From contig OX463827.1 in the NCBI GenBank assembly GCA_949825045.1, forward strand, positions 4,982,501 to 5,046,500: 64,000 nt of DNA, read 5' to 3'. The translations under genes and the position numbers were made by a program. Numbering within the stretch: the stretch's first letter is position 1; each line of letters opens with the position of its first letter. The DNA comes from Argyresthia goedartella (Eukaryota; Arthropoda; Insecta; Lepidoptera; Argyresthiidae). Positions 20,334 through 29,654 of this stretch are shown piece by piece. The notes beneath the pieces were generated by a model. That model made no database searches, had not been told where the DNA came from, and saw only the letters and a list, made by a program, of their open reading frames with translations.

Positions 20334-21305
20334 TTACCGATAATCTACACAAAACCTCCATGAATCATTGGGCTTTTTAATTAACACAACGGGCGCAGCA
20401 TAAGAACTAGTGGATTCCCTAATAACACCTAGTTTCAACATCTCCGCGACCTGCTCCTCAATAATTTCTCTTTGCACCGGCGAAACGCGATACGGGTGAC
20501 AATGAACCGGCTCTTCATCACAAGTCTTAATATCGACCGACACTATCTCCGACCTACCTAACTGGTCAGTTGCAAACGCAAATCTATCCGCATTCCTAGC
20601 CAACAACGCAAATAATACCTGCTTATCATTCTCACATAAATCCTCATTTAGGATAAACCGTTTATTTTCTAACCCAAAGGCAAATTCGCACGAATCCGAT
20701 AACCCCGAGAAATAAACGTAATCGCCCTTTCTTAACTCCTGAAAGTCGATAAAATCTATCACGTCACGATCCTCGATAACCGTGGTTTCCCCGAAGTTCA
20801 CTTGTTTCCTTCTAGAACCGTCTAGAAAGTCCGACCCTATCTTTTGTTTTGAAAGAATCCCTACGCGCATGACATTTCGTTTTACCGGTGTCGTGTTTTG
20901 TTTCATATGGAAATTATTTAAAAACGGTTTTTTTCCCTGGAAAAAACACATACACGAATTAACAAAATCAATATTCATACCGTTCTTTATAAAAAAATCC
21001 ACCCCTAAAATAATGCTACAATTTAAATCAGTTATTACTAAAAATTCCTGTGAAAAGTTAAAATTTTCCAAACTAAAATCTACAATACATTTCCCTACAA
21101 TTTGCAATAAACTTCCATTTACCGCCTTAACCCATCTCTTCTCTTCTTGATAACATCTCGCACCCACTTGATCTGCAACGGCTGGTCTGATGCATGAAGC
21201 CGTAGCGCCTGTATCTAAAAGAGCTACCACGTTTACCCCAGAAGAATTCAATAAAACTAATGGTCTGACCTGCTGATCCGCCTCGACTGCGACGATCTTC
21301 CCCAT
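20334..21305 (-). pseudogene. Gypsy pol: aspartic protease and start of reverse transcriptase
   Basis: The frame starts at an ATG (21305) but belongs to a gag-pol read-through, since homologous-looking sequence continues upstream. The protease active site VALLDTGATASCIRP lies at about residues 27-41, and the ILGVDFF flap-distal block at about 98-104. The RT begins with VHCHPYRVSPVQREIIEEQV and AAPVVLIKKPNDSWRFCVDY, ending at the TAA at 20334. The protease would cut the Gag-Pol polyprotein. It is unbroken in itself; the element is disabled by later stops. Confidence 0.9.
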
Positions 21306-21397
21306 TGGTCGTTTCGCCTCCGTGCTACGCTGCTGAGCTCGTCTGAGGCCCTCATTCCACAGGTCAGCCTAGTCACCACTATCGGCCTCTAGCGACG

Positions 21398-21553
21398 ACG
21401 CGTTGTAAAATCCGCTTGCCTAGGACGCAAATTATAATTATTAGTACTAGGTCTAATATGTGGTTCCTGACCACTGTCTCCCCCCCCTCTATTGCCATGG
21501 GCCAAATTCGGTCCAAAAGTTGCCGGGTTCCTAAACACATTTACATTATCATC
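21398..21553 (-). pseudogene. Gypsy gag, C-terminal piece beyond the LINE
   Basis: The minus strand is open from the LINE junction through FRNPATFGPNLAHGNRGGG to a TAG near 21400. Glycine-, asparagine- and arginine-rich composition suits a Gag C-terminus. No CCHC zinc knuckle is visible. When the LINE and one copy of its 5-bp target repeat are ignored, this frame is in phase with the piece at 26812-27240. The pol frame overlaps just downstream in another phase, suggesting a frameshift between gag and pol. Confidence 0.75.
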
Positions 21554-21558
21554 ACTTC

Positions 21559-21588
21559 AGAAATCAGAAATCAGAAATCAGATATTTT
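21559..21588 (-). repeat. LINE 3' terminal heptamer tail
   Basis: On the minus strand the element ends ATCTGATTTCTGATTTCTG, i.e. tandem TTTCTGA units, directly before the target repeat. Such tails, and not poly(A), are used by CR1-type elements for target-primed reverse transcription. Confidence 0.8.
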
Positions 21589-21877
21589 ATTGTGGTACGT
21601 AGTTTAAAGTAGATGTTACATAGTATGTTTTGTCCTTACGTCCAGCCGCGAGGCGTACAAATAATACAAATAACCAAATAAACAACAGGTGAGTTAAAAA
21701 ATATAGGCAACAAACAATACATTAAACCATTACAATATTACAATGGTGTCAAAAAAAAAAATATGTCAAATATATTATTATTGTATGTCATATGTAAAAT
21801 TGTATTTAGTAAAAGGTGATTAAAAAAATTAAAAAAGATGTCAATCGCAATAGTTTAGTAGATATAACATGTCAACA

Positions 21878-24751
21878 CTATGCTAAATATTCACCTACAG
21901 AGTAGTATGCTTTATCAGCCAAATAATCTTTTAATCTAAGCTTGAACTTGTTTGGGTTATCTATATTCATAATTGAGACAGGAACCTTATTGTATATTGT
22001 CGAGGCCATACCGAATACACTGTTGCTGAACAGTGCAGTTTTGTGTCTGGTAGCGCGTATATTTTTGTTGTTGCGGCGACTCTTCAGGTTTTCGAATAGG
22101 GTTGGGTTTATTTTAATAAACATTATTATTTCATATATGTATAAGGAAGGCATTGTTAAAAGTTTATGGCGTTTAAAATATGGTTTGCAGCTGTCTGTTC
22201 TTTTTAACGAAAATATAGCTCTAATGCATTTTTTCTGAGACTTGAACGCAATTTCCCTATTTATTCCGTTACCCCAGAATATTATTCCGTATCTGAGTGT
22301 AGACACTACGTAGCCGTGATAAGCTGTCAGAACTGCGGTAACATCCACAACTTTGCGGAGCATATACAGTGCATATGAAAACCGGTTTAGTTTTTTGCTG
22401 ACATTTTCAATTTGCTCTTTCCAGTTTAGTTTATTGTCGATTTGTAATCCTAAAAATTTCGTTGATGGTACTTCGTCAATGTTATTGTCGTCGTGTTTGA
22501 TAGTTAATGGTATCCGTTCTTTAATTTGTTTAAAGTTCATTATATATGTTTTCTTTAAGTTTATTTTTAAATTATTATGCTGTAGCCATGTTATGATGTC
22601 ATTAAGTGAATTGTTTATTTCATTTTCAAATATCAAATTATCATTACTTACGTTTTTATAAACTACGGTACTGTCATCAGCAAATAGGATCATAGGGTTT
22701 GATGTCGAGTCAACAATGTCGTTAATATAGATCAGGAATAGCAGCGGGCCTAGAACGCTTCCTTGTGGTACACCTAGAGTTACCTTAGAAGGTTCAGATG
22801 AGTAGATTTGCTCCATGTTACTTTGGCCACACAATCTCTGAATTTGAGTTATTTGTTTCCGATCAGATAGGTATGATTTTATCAAATCTATAACGTTGCC
22901 TCTGACTCCGTATGTGTGTAACTTTTGTAATAATATTTTGTGGTTTACATAGTCGAACGCTTTTGTCATGTCCATATATATGGCTGACACAGGTATTTTA
23001 TTGTCTAAATTGAAAACTATTTTTCCTATGAAGTCGTATATAGCCAGATTGATTGTTTTGTGTTTCCTAAAACCTTTTTGCTCGGGAACCAGAATATCAT
23101 TCTTTTCGAAGTAGTTGTATAGGGCGTTATATATTACCTTTTCGAATACTTTGGAAAACACTGGTATTAGGGCGATAGGCCTATAGAAGTTCATATTTTC
23201 TTTATCTTCTTTTTTAAATAAAGGCTTGATTATCGACGTCTTCAAAGCATTTGGATACGTACCGAATTCGATGCATAAATTTACGATGTAGCTGATCACC
23301 ACGCTTATATTATGTACCACATATTTTAATACTTTCGTGCAAATCTCGTCATACCCTGTGCTGCTTGTGTTTTTTAAGGTCATAATTATCCTTGTTATGT
23401 CAATAGGATTGGTGGGACTTAAATACATAGAATTTAATTTATTGTATGTCAAGGTTGATTTTAGAGGATGATTACTACAAGTATTGTCTAATGGTTCTGG
23501 TATTGTGAAATGATTATTGAATGCTTTTGCTATGTCCGTAGGGTTTTTTATTTTATCCCCATTATGCTCAATTTGCTCTATTTGGTCCCTGGGGTGATTT
23601 GGCTTAGTACTATTAATAATATTCCATGTGGCCTTTGACTTATTTTGTGATGATTGGATATAATAGTTATTTTGGGATTTTTGAGTCAATTTTATAATTT
23701 TATGCAGTCTTTGGGAATAGGATTTGTAAGTGTTCCTATTTTCGGCGTTTGGTCTTCGTCTGTACTGCCATAGGAGCTCCCTTTTGCGTTTGCTACATTT
23801 TATAATATCTTTGGTAATCCATTTTGGCCTTCGTTTACTACTGATTTTAACTCTTATTTTGGGAAAACATAAATCATATAACAATTTGAAAATATCTGAG
23901 AACCGATCAAATGCGTCATTAGGATCTGATGTATTGTATACGTCAGCAAAACCCAATTTGCTAAGATGTTCTTTGAATTTAAACATATTTTCGAGACTAT
24001 AGTCACGCTTCATAGTATACCAGTGACCAAGACTGCTGGTTTTTTTTACTGGACATTTAAGTATTTGTGCAGTGTGGTCTGACAGCGCAAATTCATGCAC
24101 TTGGCTTTCTGCTCCGCGTATATTGTGAATTATATTGTCAAGGCAAGTACCACTACTCAGCCTTGTGGGTTCTTTGATTGATATTTTTAAATTGAAGCTT
24201 AATATAAGTTGTTGGAATCGCTTAGACATTGGACTAACTTTTAAAGTATTAATATTGAAGTCACCTACTATTATAAGATATTTATTATTGCATGCGTATT
24301 CCTGCAGAATGTCATAGAGGTTCTCAAAGAATGGATTTAAATCTGTCAAATGATATTTAGGGATTCTATAGATGCACATAATTATTATGTTGTGATTGAC
24401 GAGTTCAATCGCAGAACATTCTAGTGTATTGGGTATGTTGAAGCGTCGTAAACCGTCAAGATCTTTTGATTTATGTTTATTCTTTACCAATATACATGAT
24501 CCACCCTTTCTGCTCATGCGTGAATAACATGACGCTAACTGGAAATTTGGAATACATAGTTGATTTTCATCACCTTGCATCATATTATGTTCTGTTACAC
24601 ATATAACATCCACAGAAACGTCATCTCTTTCTAGTTCATCCAAATGTACAGTTAGTAGTTCACACTTGCTTATGAGTCCGCTAATGTTTTGGTGCAATAT
24701 ATTTATTTTTTTAAACACGAAATAACTCTCTATTGCTCTTGTCTCTCTCAT
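21878..24751 (-). CDS. LINE ORF2: endonuclease and reverse transcriptase, intact
   Basis: About 957 codons from the first ATG (24751); the open frame extends four codons further upstream to a GTG. The N-terminal APE-type endonuclease shows INILHQNISGL, VICVTEHNM, LIIVGDFNINTL and the catalytic ALSDHTAQ. The RT follows: SSTGYDEICTKVLKYV, YRPIALIPVFSKVFEKVIY, YMDMTKAFDYVNH, LGVPQGSVLGPLLFLIYIN and the active-site ILFADDSTVVY (around residue 635-650). The C-terminal region has STLRYGIIFWG and a LKRTDSC block shared with the 61-kb LINE. No stop, frameshift or missing catalytic residue is visible. The protein would nick the target and copy the element RNA there. It overlaps ORF1 by 41 bp in a different frame, so translation probably depends on re-initiation or frameshifting. 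Confidence 0.95.
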   Translation of the reverse strand: MRETRAIESYFVFKKINILHQNISGLISKCELLTVHLDELERDDVSVDVICVTEHNMMQGDENQLCIPNFQLASCYSRMSRKGGSCILVKNKHKSKDLDGLRRFNIPNTLECSAIELVNHNIIIMCIYRIPKYHLTDLNPFFENLYDILQEYACNNKYLIIVGDFNINTLKVSPMSKRFQQLILSFNLKISIKEPTRLSSGTCLDNIIHNIRGAESQVHEFALSDHTAQILKCPVKKTSSLGHWYTMKRDYSLENMFKFKEHLSKLGFADVYNTSDPNDAFDRFSDIFKLLYDLCFPKIRVKISSKRRPKWITKDIIKCSKRKRELLWQYRRRPNAENRNTYKSYSQRLHKIIKLTQKSQNNYYIQSSQNKSKATWNIINSTKPNHPRDQIEQIEHNGDKIKNPTDIAKAFNNHFTIPEPLDNTCSNHPLKSTLTYNKLNSMYLSPTNPIDITRIIMTLKNTSSTGYDEICTKVLKYVVHNISVVISYIVNLCIEFGTYPNALKTSIIKPLFKKEDKENMNFYRPIALIPVFSKVFEKVIYNALYNYFEKNDILVPEQKGFRKHKTINLAIYDFIGKIVFNLDNKIPVSAIYMDMTKAFDYVNHKILLQKLHTYGVRGNVIDLIKSYLSDRKQITQIQRLCGQSNMEQIYSSEPSKVTLGVPQGSVLGPLLFLIYINDIVDSTSNPMILFADDSTVVYKNVSNDNLIFENEINNSLNDIITWLQHNNLKINLKKTYIMNFKQIKERIPLTIKHDDNNIDEVPSTKFLGLQIDNKLNWKEQIENVSKKLNRFSYALYMLRKVVDVTAVLTAYHGYVVSTLRYGIIFWGNGINREIAFKSQKKCIRAIFSLKRTDSCKPYFKRHKLLTMPSLYIYEIIMFIKINPTLFENLKSRRNNKNIRATRHKTALFSNSVFGMASTIYNKVPVSIMNIDNPNKFKLRLKDYLADKAYYSVGEYLA

Positions 24752-26291
24752 TTTCTTTGTCACCTGCTGTTTTATTACTTTTGTTATTATTTGACACTAC
24801 AGAGTTCGCAGATTTGTCTTTGTCTGATATATTTATGTTACTTGTTGATGTGTCGTTATTTTCATTCAAGTCTGCATCCGTCTGTGTACACCTGTCTATC
24901 TGTTCTTTGGAAGCCCGCAGTTGATTGGAAACGTGTCGTTGATTAAGCATGTTCTGATACTTATCTCTTTCGGCGGCATAGTCTTTTTGCAACAGCATTC
25001 TTAATAGTGATCTGCTAAGGTTTCTTGTAAAAGTATGTTTTGTGGATTGAAATCTTCCGTAGTTCATATCAAGGAACGAGACGTTGTTGTATTGTTTGCA
25101 GATCAGTCTAAGTTCGTAGTTTAATTTGGATTCCTGTAAATTCTTATTGTATGGAATCTCACACACAATGATATTTAAATTCTTGTTAGAATGCAGCCAT
25201 ACTATCATGCTTGACGTAAATTCAAACGGGTTTACTTCATTTATACCACCCATCAGTATCACGTAATCTTGATCAGTTAGTGTTGATATTTCTGCTCTCT
25301 CTGCTGTATTTATGTCGCTAAGTCTAGCTCCGGCCTTCCAGAAACATGTCACTAAGAATTTAGGTCCTACTAGGGTCTGAAGCGCATTTCTCATCCCTCC
25401 ACTTTGTTGGTCGCCAATTATTATAATTTTCCTCTTACGTTTTGGTATTTTTGCGTCGACCTTAGTCTCATTGTTTGCTTGTGTTGTTTTGTCTTTCTCA
25501 CTTTGTTTTGTTTCTTGGGGTTTATTTGCTTCCATATATAAGTCCAATGTACGTTCTTCTTGCTGTATGATTTCATTATTTGTCTTTCCAATCTGAGTTG
25601 TTATTTTTCCCTTGTTGTTGGCCTCATCGTTTGTTTTCGTAGTTGTTTTAGCGCTTGATTTCAGTGTGTTCTTGACGTTAGGATCCAGCGAGGGTCCAGG
25701 GCTAGTCTCCACCATGGTTTCGATAATCGCTTCTGTAATTTTCTCCGTATTTGTATTGAATTCTTGGTCATTTATTGGTTGATCTGGATGTATGTCTTCA
25801 TTCCGTTCTTTTGTTTGACTGTTATCATTGTGTTCTTTTTTGTTTTCGTTAATGATCTTTGATACATCGTCGTCATTGTCTTGTATTGAACTGTTTTGAT
25901 TTGAATCTCTTGATAAAAAGATCAGTTTTTTGTTTATATTTGAGTCCAACAGTGCCTTTCTGGGCTTTTTTCTTCGTCTTGCTGTTATTGGTGTCATAAT
26001 TGTTTCAGAAAATTTAAATGCTTTGTATACTTCGATTAATTTATTAGATTTTTCTATTTCACTTTTCAGTTTCATATTTTCAGTTAGCAGGTTTTCAATC
26101 TCCTGTTCTGCTGAATGTAAATCATTTTTTATTTTTTGTATTTCTTCTTGTGATATTACATTTTGACTGATATCACACGATGTGTTGGGTAGGCTCTGGC
26201 TTGTAGTTTCGAATAGGGATGAGTTTGGTTCATCACCATACGAGTTTCTCCGGTATCGGGATCTAATAGTAACGAAGTCGGTTTGATCCAT
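24711..26291 (-). CDS. LINE ORF1: coiled-coil protein with SGNH/esterase-like domain
   Basis: About 526 codons from ATG 26291; the open frame has a non-ATG extension of four codons. Residues about 45-95 form a probable coiled coil (EEIQKIKNDLHSAEQEIENL and onward). A basic patch RRRKKPRK follows and then a long, low-complexity N/K/T/E-rich linker. A folded domain at about 300-430 begins KRKIIIIGDQQSGGMRNALQ (SGNH block I, Gly-Asp-x-x-Ser), continues DYVILMGGINEVNPF (block III, Gly-Gly-x-Asn), and ends near STKHTFTRNLSRSLLRMLL (where block V His is expected). Such ORF1 proteins bind RNA and membranes in CR1-group elements; activity here is inferred. The C-terminus is again N/S/K-rich. Confidence 0.9.
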   Translation of the reverse strand: MDQTDFVTIRSRYRRNSYGDEPNSSLFETTSQSLPNTSCDISQNVISQEEIQKIKNDLHSAEQEIENLLTENMKLKSEIEKSNKLIEVYKAFKFSETIMTPITARRRKKPRKALLDSNINKKLIFLSRDSNQNSSIQDNDDDVSKIINENKKEHNDNSQTKERNEDIHPDQPINDQEFNTNTEKITEAIIETMVETSPGPSLDPNVKNTLKSSAKTTTKTNDEANNKGKITTQIGKTNNEIIQQEERTLDLYMEANKPQETKQSEKDKTTQANNETKVDAKIPKRKRKIIIIGDQQSGGMRNALQTLVGPKFLVTCFWKAGARLSDINTAERAEISTLTDQDYVILMGGINEVNPFEFTSSMIVWLHSNKNLNIIVCEIPYNKNLQESKLNYELRLICKQYNNVSFLDMNYGRFQSTKHTFTRNLSRSLLRMLLQKDYAAERDKYQNMLNQRHVSNQLRASKEQIDRCTQTDADLNENNDTSTSNINISDKDKSANSVVSNNNKSNKTAGDKENERDKSNRELFRV

Positions 26292-26806
26292 ATTGGTCGA
26301 CAATGTAAGATTGCATGCAGTGAAACAAAACGCAATCTTCGTTTGGTGAGTTCCACCACTCGTTGGTTAGACTTTGAAACGCACCTTTAAGTCCGTCAAG
26401 TTTGTAGCCGTCCGCAAATGTCACATAACTTGTTTACGATAATAAATAACCGTTAGAATACATATGATGAAAATTATAGGTTATATTTTCTTAGAAGTCT
26501 TTTAGGGAGTGCAGTATTGAGTAATATTATTGGCACACGTAGACTAACCTTCAAAACGTATTCTTGCTGTGATTTCTTTGTGTATTGTCACTGTATTTGT
26601 AAATTATTTCGGTTGGTCGTTATGACAGGAAATTCATATTTTATTGCTTCACTGTTGCTTGAATGGTGTGGATAACAATTTTTCACTGAGTTTAACACTT
26701 CTCCTTTGGTAGTGAGTGATATTCTTGTATTTCTAGCCACTTCTATAGTTTTATTTAAGCAAATATTACAGAGCTGATGTTGACAAGCTGCAGCGTTCCG
26801 AAATGA
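26292..26806 (-). promoter_or_regulatory. 5' UTR and presumed internal promoter of the nested LINE
   Basis: About 515 bp between the 5' target repeat and ORF1, starting TCATTTCGGAACGCTGCAGC on the minus strand. LINEs carry their promoter inside this region. I see no decisive core-promoter motif, so the role is by position only. Confidence 0.55.
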
Positions 26807-26811
26807 ACTTC

Positions 26812-27240
26812 CCGGACTTAATTTCTCCATCTGTACCAGTACTGCCCTTAGCGCCTTCTTATCTACAAAATGGCTCAACATTAATTTATTTCTAAGATGG
26901 TTTTGCAATCCTCTAAAAAATTGCTTTATAAATTGTCATCTTTGGTAACTCTAGCCTTCCTCGCTAGGTCCCCTAAGTAATGGAAGTAGTCCAACAAACT
27001 TCTTTTCTCTTGCTTGGCACTGTAGAACTTCTCTGCAAAGTCTGTGCTTCCAAATTCCTCATTAAATTTTCCACCACCTCTTCAAATGTCTGGGCACTGC
27101 CCCTAATTTCCCTAAAAAAATATAAGGCTCCACCTTTTAAATACGAAGGAAATAATAATTTTAATTCCTCCGACGATATAAATTTCTTCCTCGATGCAGC
27201 ATGGACTCCCCGAAAAATACGTTGACAAATCCTACATCAT
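26812..27240 (-). pseudogene. Gypsy gag, N-terminal and central piece
   Basis: The minus strand reads GGALYFFREIRGSAQTFEEV, then (shifted) EFGSTDFAEKFYSAKQEK, LLDYFHYLGDLARKARVTKD, then (shifted again) GLQNHLRNKLMLSHFVDKKA and ALRAVLVQMEKLSPGS up to the LINE insertion point. This order (a tFeevv block, then L...FG...FY...KQ, then Y...L, and GL......l.....) is that of Ty3/Gypsy capsid proteins. Two frameshifts and a stop show decay. The capsid would form the particle in which reverse transcription takes place. Confidence 0.82.
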
Positions 27241-27491
27241 AATAAAAATATTCACAAAATGTCCGCTGCAATAAAAATCTTCCCACAATATTTTTATATT
27301 CAATTCTTCACTCGCTTGGCAGGTCGAGGTAATTCCTATATTAAAAACTTAAGTACAGAAATATACTTCCTTTCAATGTAGTCCTTCCTCGATTCTTCAA
27401 GGTCTGGATCGACGATCACTATCCTCTTCTATTACGTCACTTGTTATGACGTCACCTCTTATTCCTTATGAAGCGGTCTTCTTATATCTCC

Positions 27492-27513
27492 GGTTCGTTC
27501 GGCGCCTCCACCA
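27492..27513 (-). promoter_or_regulatory. Primer-binding-site candidate
   Basis: One base after the 5' LTR the minus strand reads TGGTGGAGGCGCCGAACGAA. It begins with TGG, as needed to pair with the CCA end of a tRNA. I cannot name the tRNA from memory with confidence. Confidence 0.7.
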
Positions 27514-27514
27514 A

Positions 27515-27840
27515 TGTAATGTCTCAGCACTTCTTTGAGCACTACCTATACTTGAAATATATAATATAAAGACTTGACTTGACTTGACTTGTGTTTTTAT
27601 TTATCTACAATTTGTAAAAAAGGGATCAAACTGGCTCGATAGCCATTAAGCTAATCCTAACTATACAAATTAGTTCAGTCACTCGCCGAAGCCTAAGGTG
27701 AAGTGTCACATTGACTTTTCACATCCAAGCCTCTTTCTTTTTTTAATTACAAATTACATAACAGTGAACACCCACTCTAAAGAGGCCCGTATACAATATT
27801 ATCGCATAGACAAATATCGAACCTAACTATATACCTTACA
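27515..27840 (-). repeat. 5' LTR of the Gypsy element
   Basis: The 326-bp LTR matches 16314-16656 apart from two small deletions and a few substitutions. It is followed by the target repeat GTAC at 27841-27844. Confidence 0.93.
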
Positions 27841-27933
27841 GTACTATGCCACAACCATTGCATTATTTTCTGTTTAAAGAGTAGAAGTGATGCTAACAGT
27901 GTGAGTGATTTGTAGGACTTCCTCGTTCATCAT

Positions 27934-28005
27934 TTTGTCTTCCGAAAGGCGTTGAGTCGGCGTTCCTCTTTTCTGTATGTCGTCCATGTTTCACCACCAT
28001 ACATA
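27934..28005 (-). pseudogene. LINE RT C-terminal scrap
   Basis: The minus strand reads MYGGETWTTYRKEERRLNAF, the (L/Y)YG(S/G)E(T)W(T)x(Y)RxxERRL(N)xF block found after the polymerase core in RTE/BovB-like and related insect LINEs. Only about 25 residues remain. Confidence 0.6.
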
Positions 28006-28234
28006 CATTAACGTTCTCAGAACGCAGGAACTGTACACGAGGACTTTGGTGTGGGTGAGTTTAGAGTTTCGCTAGTACGCCTACGCGAAAATCCTAGGGA
28101 TGAGCCCGAACAGCTTTTTAAAGCTCAATACAATTTAGATGCGATCGGTATCACAAAGCATGAGGCACAGATGGTCAACGTGCGCTAGAATTTTTGATCG
28201 TACCGCTCGTCGATTTCCTTCCGGGCGTTTTGAA
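28006..28234. other. Spacer before the BEL/Pao remnant
   Basis: A 40-codon open stretch (FRVSLVRLRENPRDEPEQLF) is in the same direction as the BEL/Pao remnant but shows no diagnostic motif. It may be a degraded part of that element. Confidence 0.35.
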
Positions 28235-29466
28235 GTAGGGTCACTTTGGAAAGAAGACCGCGCCTGAAAGTTATCCTTTAGCATTGTCGAGGTTCAAAAG
28301 TTTGGAAAAAAGATGTCGAAGAAACCCGACTATGCTGAGCGGTACCAAAAAATATTCAAGACACATTGAATAAAGGTTACGCTGAAAAATATACCGGGGT
28401 GGAACCTACAGGTATATATTGGTATTTACAACAATTTGGAGTGATACATCCCAATAAACCGGCAAAACTTCGCGTAGTACATGACGCAGCTGCGCGGTCT
28501 GGGGGAGCGTCTCTGAATTCAATGTTTCTTCCAGGGAGGACTTTTACAAAACTAGCGCAGTATTTTGATGCATTTTAGAGAAGGATGGATCGCCCATCAC
28601 CGCGCTGATATTAAGGAAATATTTCCACAAATAAAAATAATACATCAAGTCAAGTTCACATTCACTGGCGTTGATTACTTTGGCCCCCTTCAAGTGAAAA
28701 TTGGCCGTAGACGAGAGAAGAGGTGGGTCGTATTATTTACTTGTCTGACCTCGCGGGCATAACAACTTGAAATGGTTCACAGCCTGTCAGAAGACGGACA
28801 CCAAATCAGATATACTCCGATAGCGGAACTGCCTTCATCGGCGCCAACCGACAGTTGCGTGCATTTTTTAATGAAGCTATCACCAACTATGCTGCAAATG
28901 GGTATTCATTCCCCCCACCGCGCCGTTTACGGGAGGAGCCCGGGAGCGCTTAGTAAAAAGTGTAAATTCGGCCTTAAAGGTCATCCTCCGAGAAAGAGCT
29001 CCGACCGATGAAGTGCTTGCTCTTGGCCGAAGCAGAAGTATTATTAAACTCGCGTCCGCTCACAGATGTGTCGCCCGATGCTGTTGACCCCGAGGCCCTA
29101 ACAACAAGTCACCTACTACTGGGATCTTCCTATGGTCGCCCGATACCAGCCCAGCTCACGGATTCAGACCTCTGCAGCAGGAGTGGATGGCGCAGAGCTC
29201 TGACGCTTGCAGATCATTTCTGGCGGCGCTTGGTGATTGAATACTTGCCAATCCTTGCCCCGCACCATGTCAGAGGCCTCCCGGCTCCAACCATTTCAAT
29301 CGGAGACCTTGGTCCTCATTGCTGATGGAGATCTACCAAGAGGCACGTGGCCACGAGGCATCGTTTCACGTACATTCCCAGGCCGAGATGGAGTGCTAAG
29401 AATGGTTGACATTAGAACTGCCGCAGGGACGTTACCTTGCCACTTAAAAAATGTTGTGCTTTTGTA
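28235..29466 (+). pseudogene. BEL/Pao retrotransposon pol remnant, RT joined to integrase by deletion
   Basis: In order: APESYPLALSRFKSLEKKMS and PDYAERYQKIF, then (after a frameshift near 28365) NKGYAEKY, YWYLQQFGVIHPNKPAKLRV and VHDAAARSGGASLNSMFLPG, then (shift near 28570) [19 protein letters not shown]. These are BEL/Pao reverse-transcriptase blocks. From about 28645 it jumps directly to the integrase core, [19 protein letters not shown], so the rest of RT, RNase H and the integrase zinc domain are missing. After further shifts come FIGANRQLRAFFNEAITNYA, RERLVKSVNSALK, LALAEAEVLLNSRPLTDVSP and the C-terminal LIADGDLPRGTWPRGIV ... HLKNVVLL (end about 29466). It would have been the polymerase of a BEL/Pao element; now it has at least five breaks. 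Confidence 0.9.
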
Positions 29467-29476
29467 AAAAGGGGTA

Positions 29477-29622
29477 TGATGTGCACGACTGTGCATACTG
29501 CGCATATCTAACCTGTTTTTGTTTTTTATTATTAGTACTTACCTTTTGTTTATCGTCTAGTTGTGTCAATGTCATTTTTTTTAAATAAAGATATTATTTG
29601 GTTACAAACACTAATTGCTACA
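29477..29622 (+). repeat. Possible 3' LTR of the BEL/Pao remnant
   Basis: Directly after the last pol block and a purine run (AAAAAGGGG, 29466-29474), the sequence TGATGTGCACGACTGTGC begins and runs past an AATAAAG signal to CTAATTGCTACA. The TG...CA ends and position suit an LTR, but no second copy is in the window. Confidence 0.4.
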
Positions 29623-29654
29623 ATTTTATATTAGTAGACAAAATTACCCTTTGG

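Larger units (their letters stand above)
21559..26806 (-). mobile_element. Full-length two-ORF LINE inserted in the Gypsy gag gene
   Basis: The 5,248-bp insertion is flanked by the direct repeat ACTTC (21554-21558 and 26807-26811). In minus-strand order it has a 5' UTR of about 515 bp, ORF1 (SGNH-like) and ORF2 (endonuclease-RT) overlapping by 41 bp, and a 3' UTR ending in three TTTCTGA heptamers in place of poly(A). An esterase-like ORF1 and a short-repeat 3' tail are features of CR1-group elements, although the RT alone would not exclude Jockey. With both ORFs intact, this copy could be a young or even active element. Confidence 0.93.
16314..27840 (-). mobile_element. Ty3/Gypsy LTR retrotransposon, complete but decayed, with a LINE inside
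   Basis: Two LTRs (343 and 326 bp) bracket gag and pol in minus-strand order, and the 4-bp direct repeat GTAC lies just outside both ends (16310-16313 and 27841-27844). Each LTR has TG...CA ends (minus strand TGTAAGG...CATTACA). A polypurine tract lies inside the 3' LTR and a tRNA-primer-site candidate inside the 5' LTR. Leaving out the LINE at 21559-26806 and one ACTTC copy, the element would be about 6.27 kb, a normal size. By eye the LTRs differ by about seven substitutions and two 8-9-bp indels, so the insertion is not recent. Both gag and pol carry disabling changes. Confidence 0.93.

Noticed and set aside
22353..22661. Open frames on the plus strand opposite the LINE ORFs (for example 21942-22238, 22353-22661, 34929-35654, 53452-53829)
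   Set aside because: Antisense shadows of the true LINE reading frames on the minus strand.
26588..26908. A 106-residue gene
   Set aside because: It is a chance fusion of the gag end with the 5' UTR of the inserted LINE.
28040..28160. Open stretch as BEL/Pao protease
   Set aside because: No Asp-Ser/Thr-Gly active site can be read; kept as unassigned spacer.
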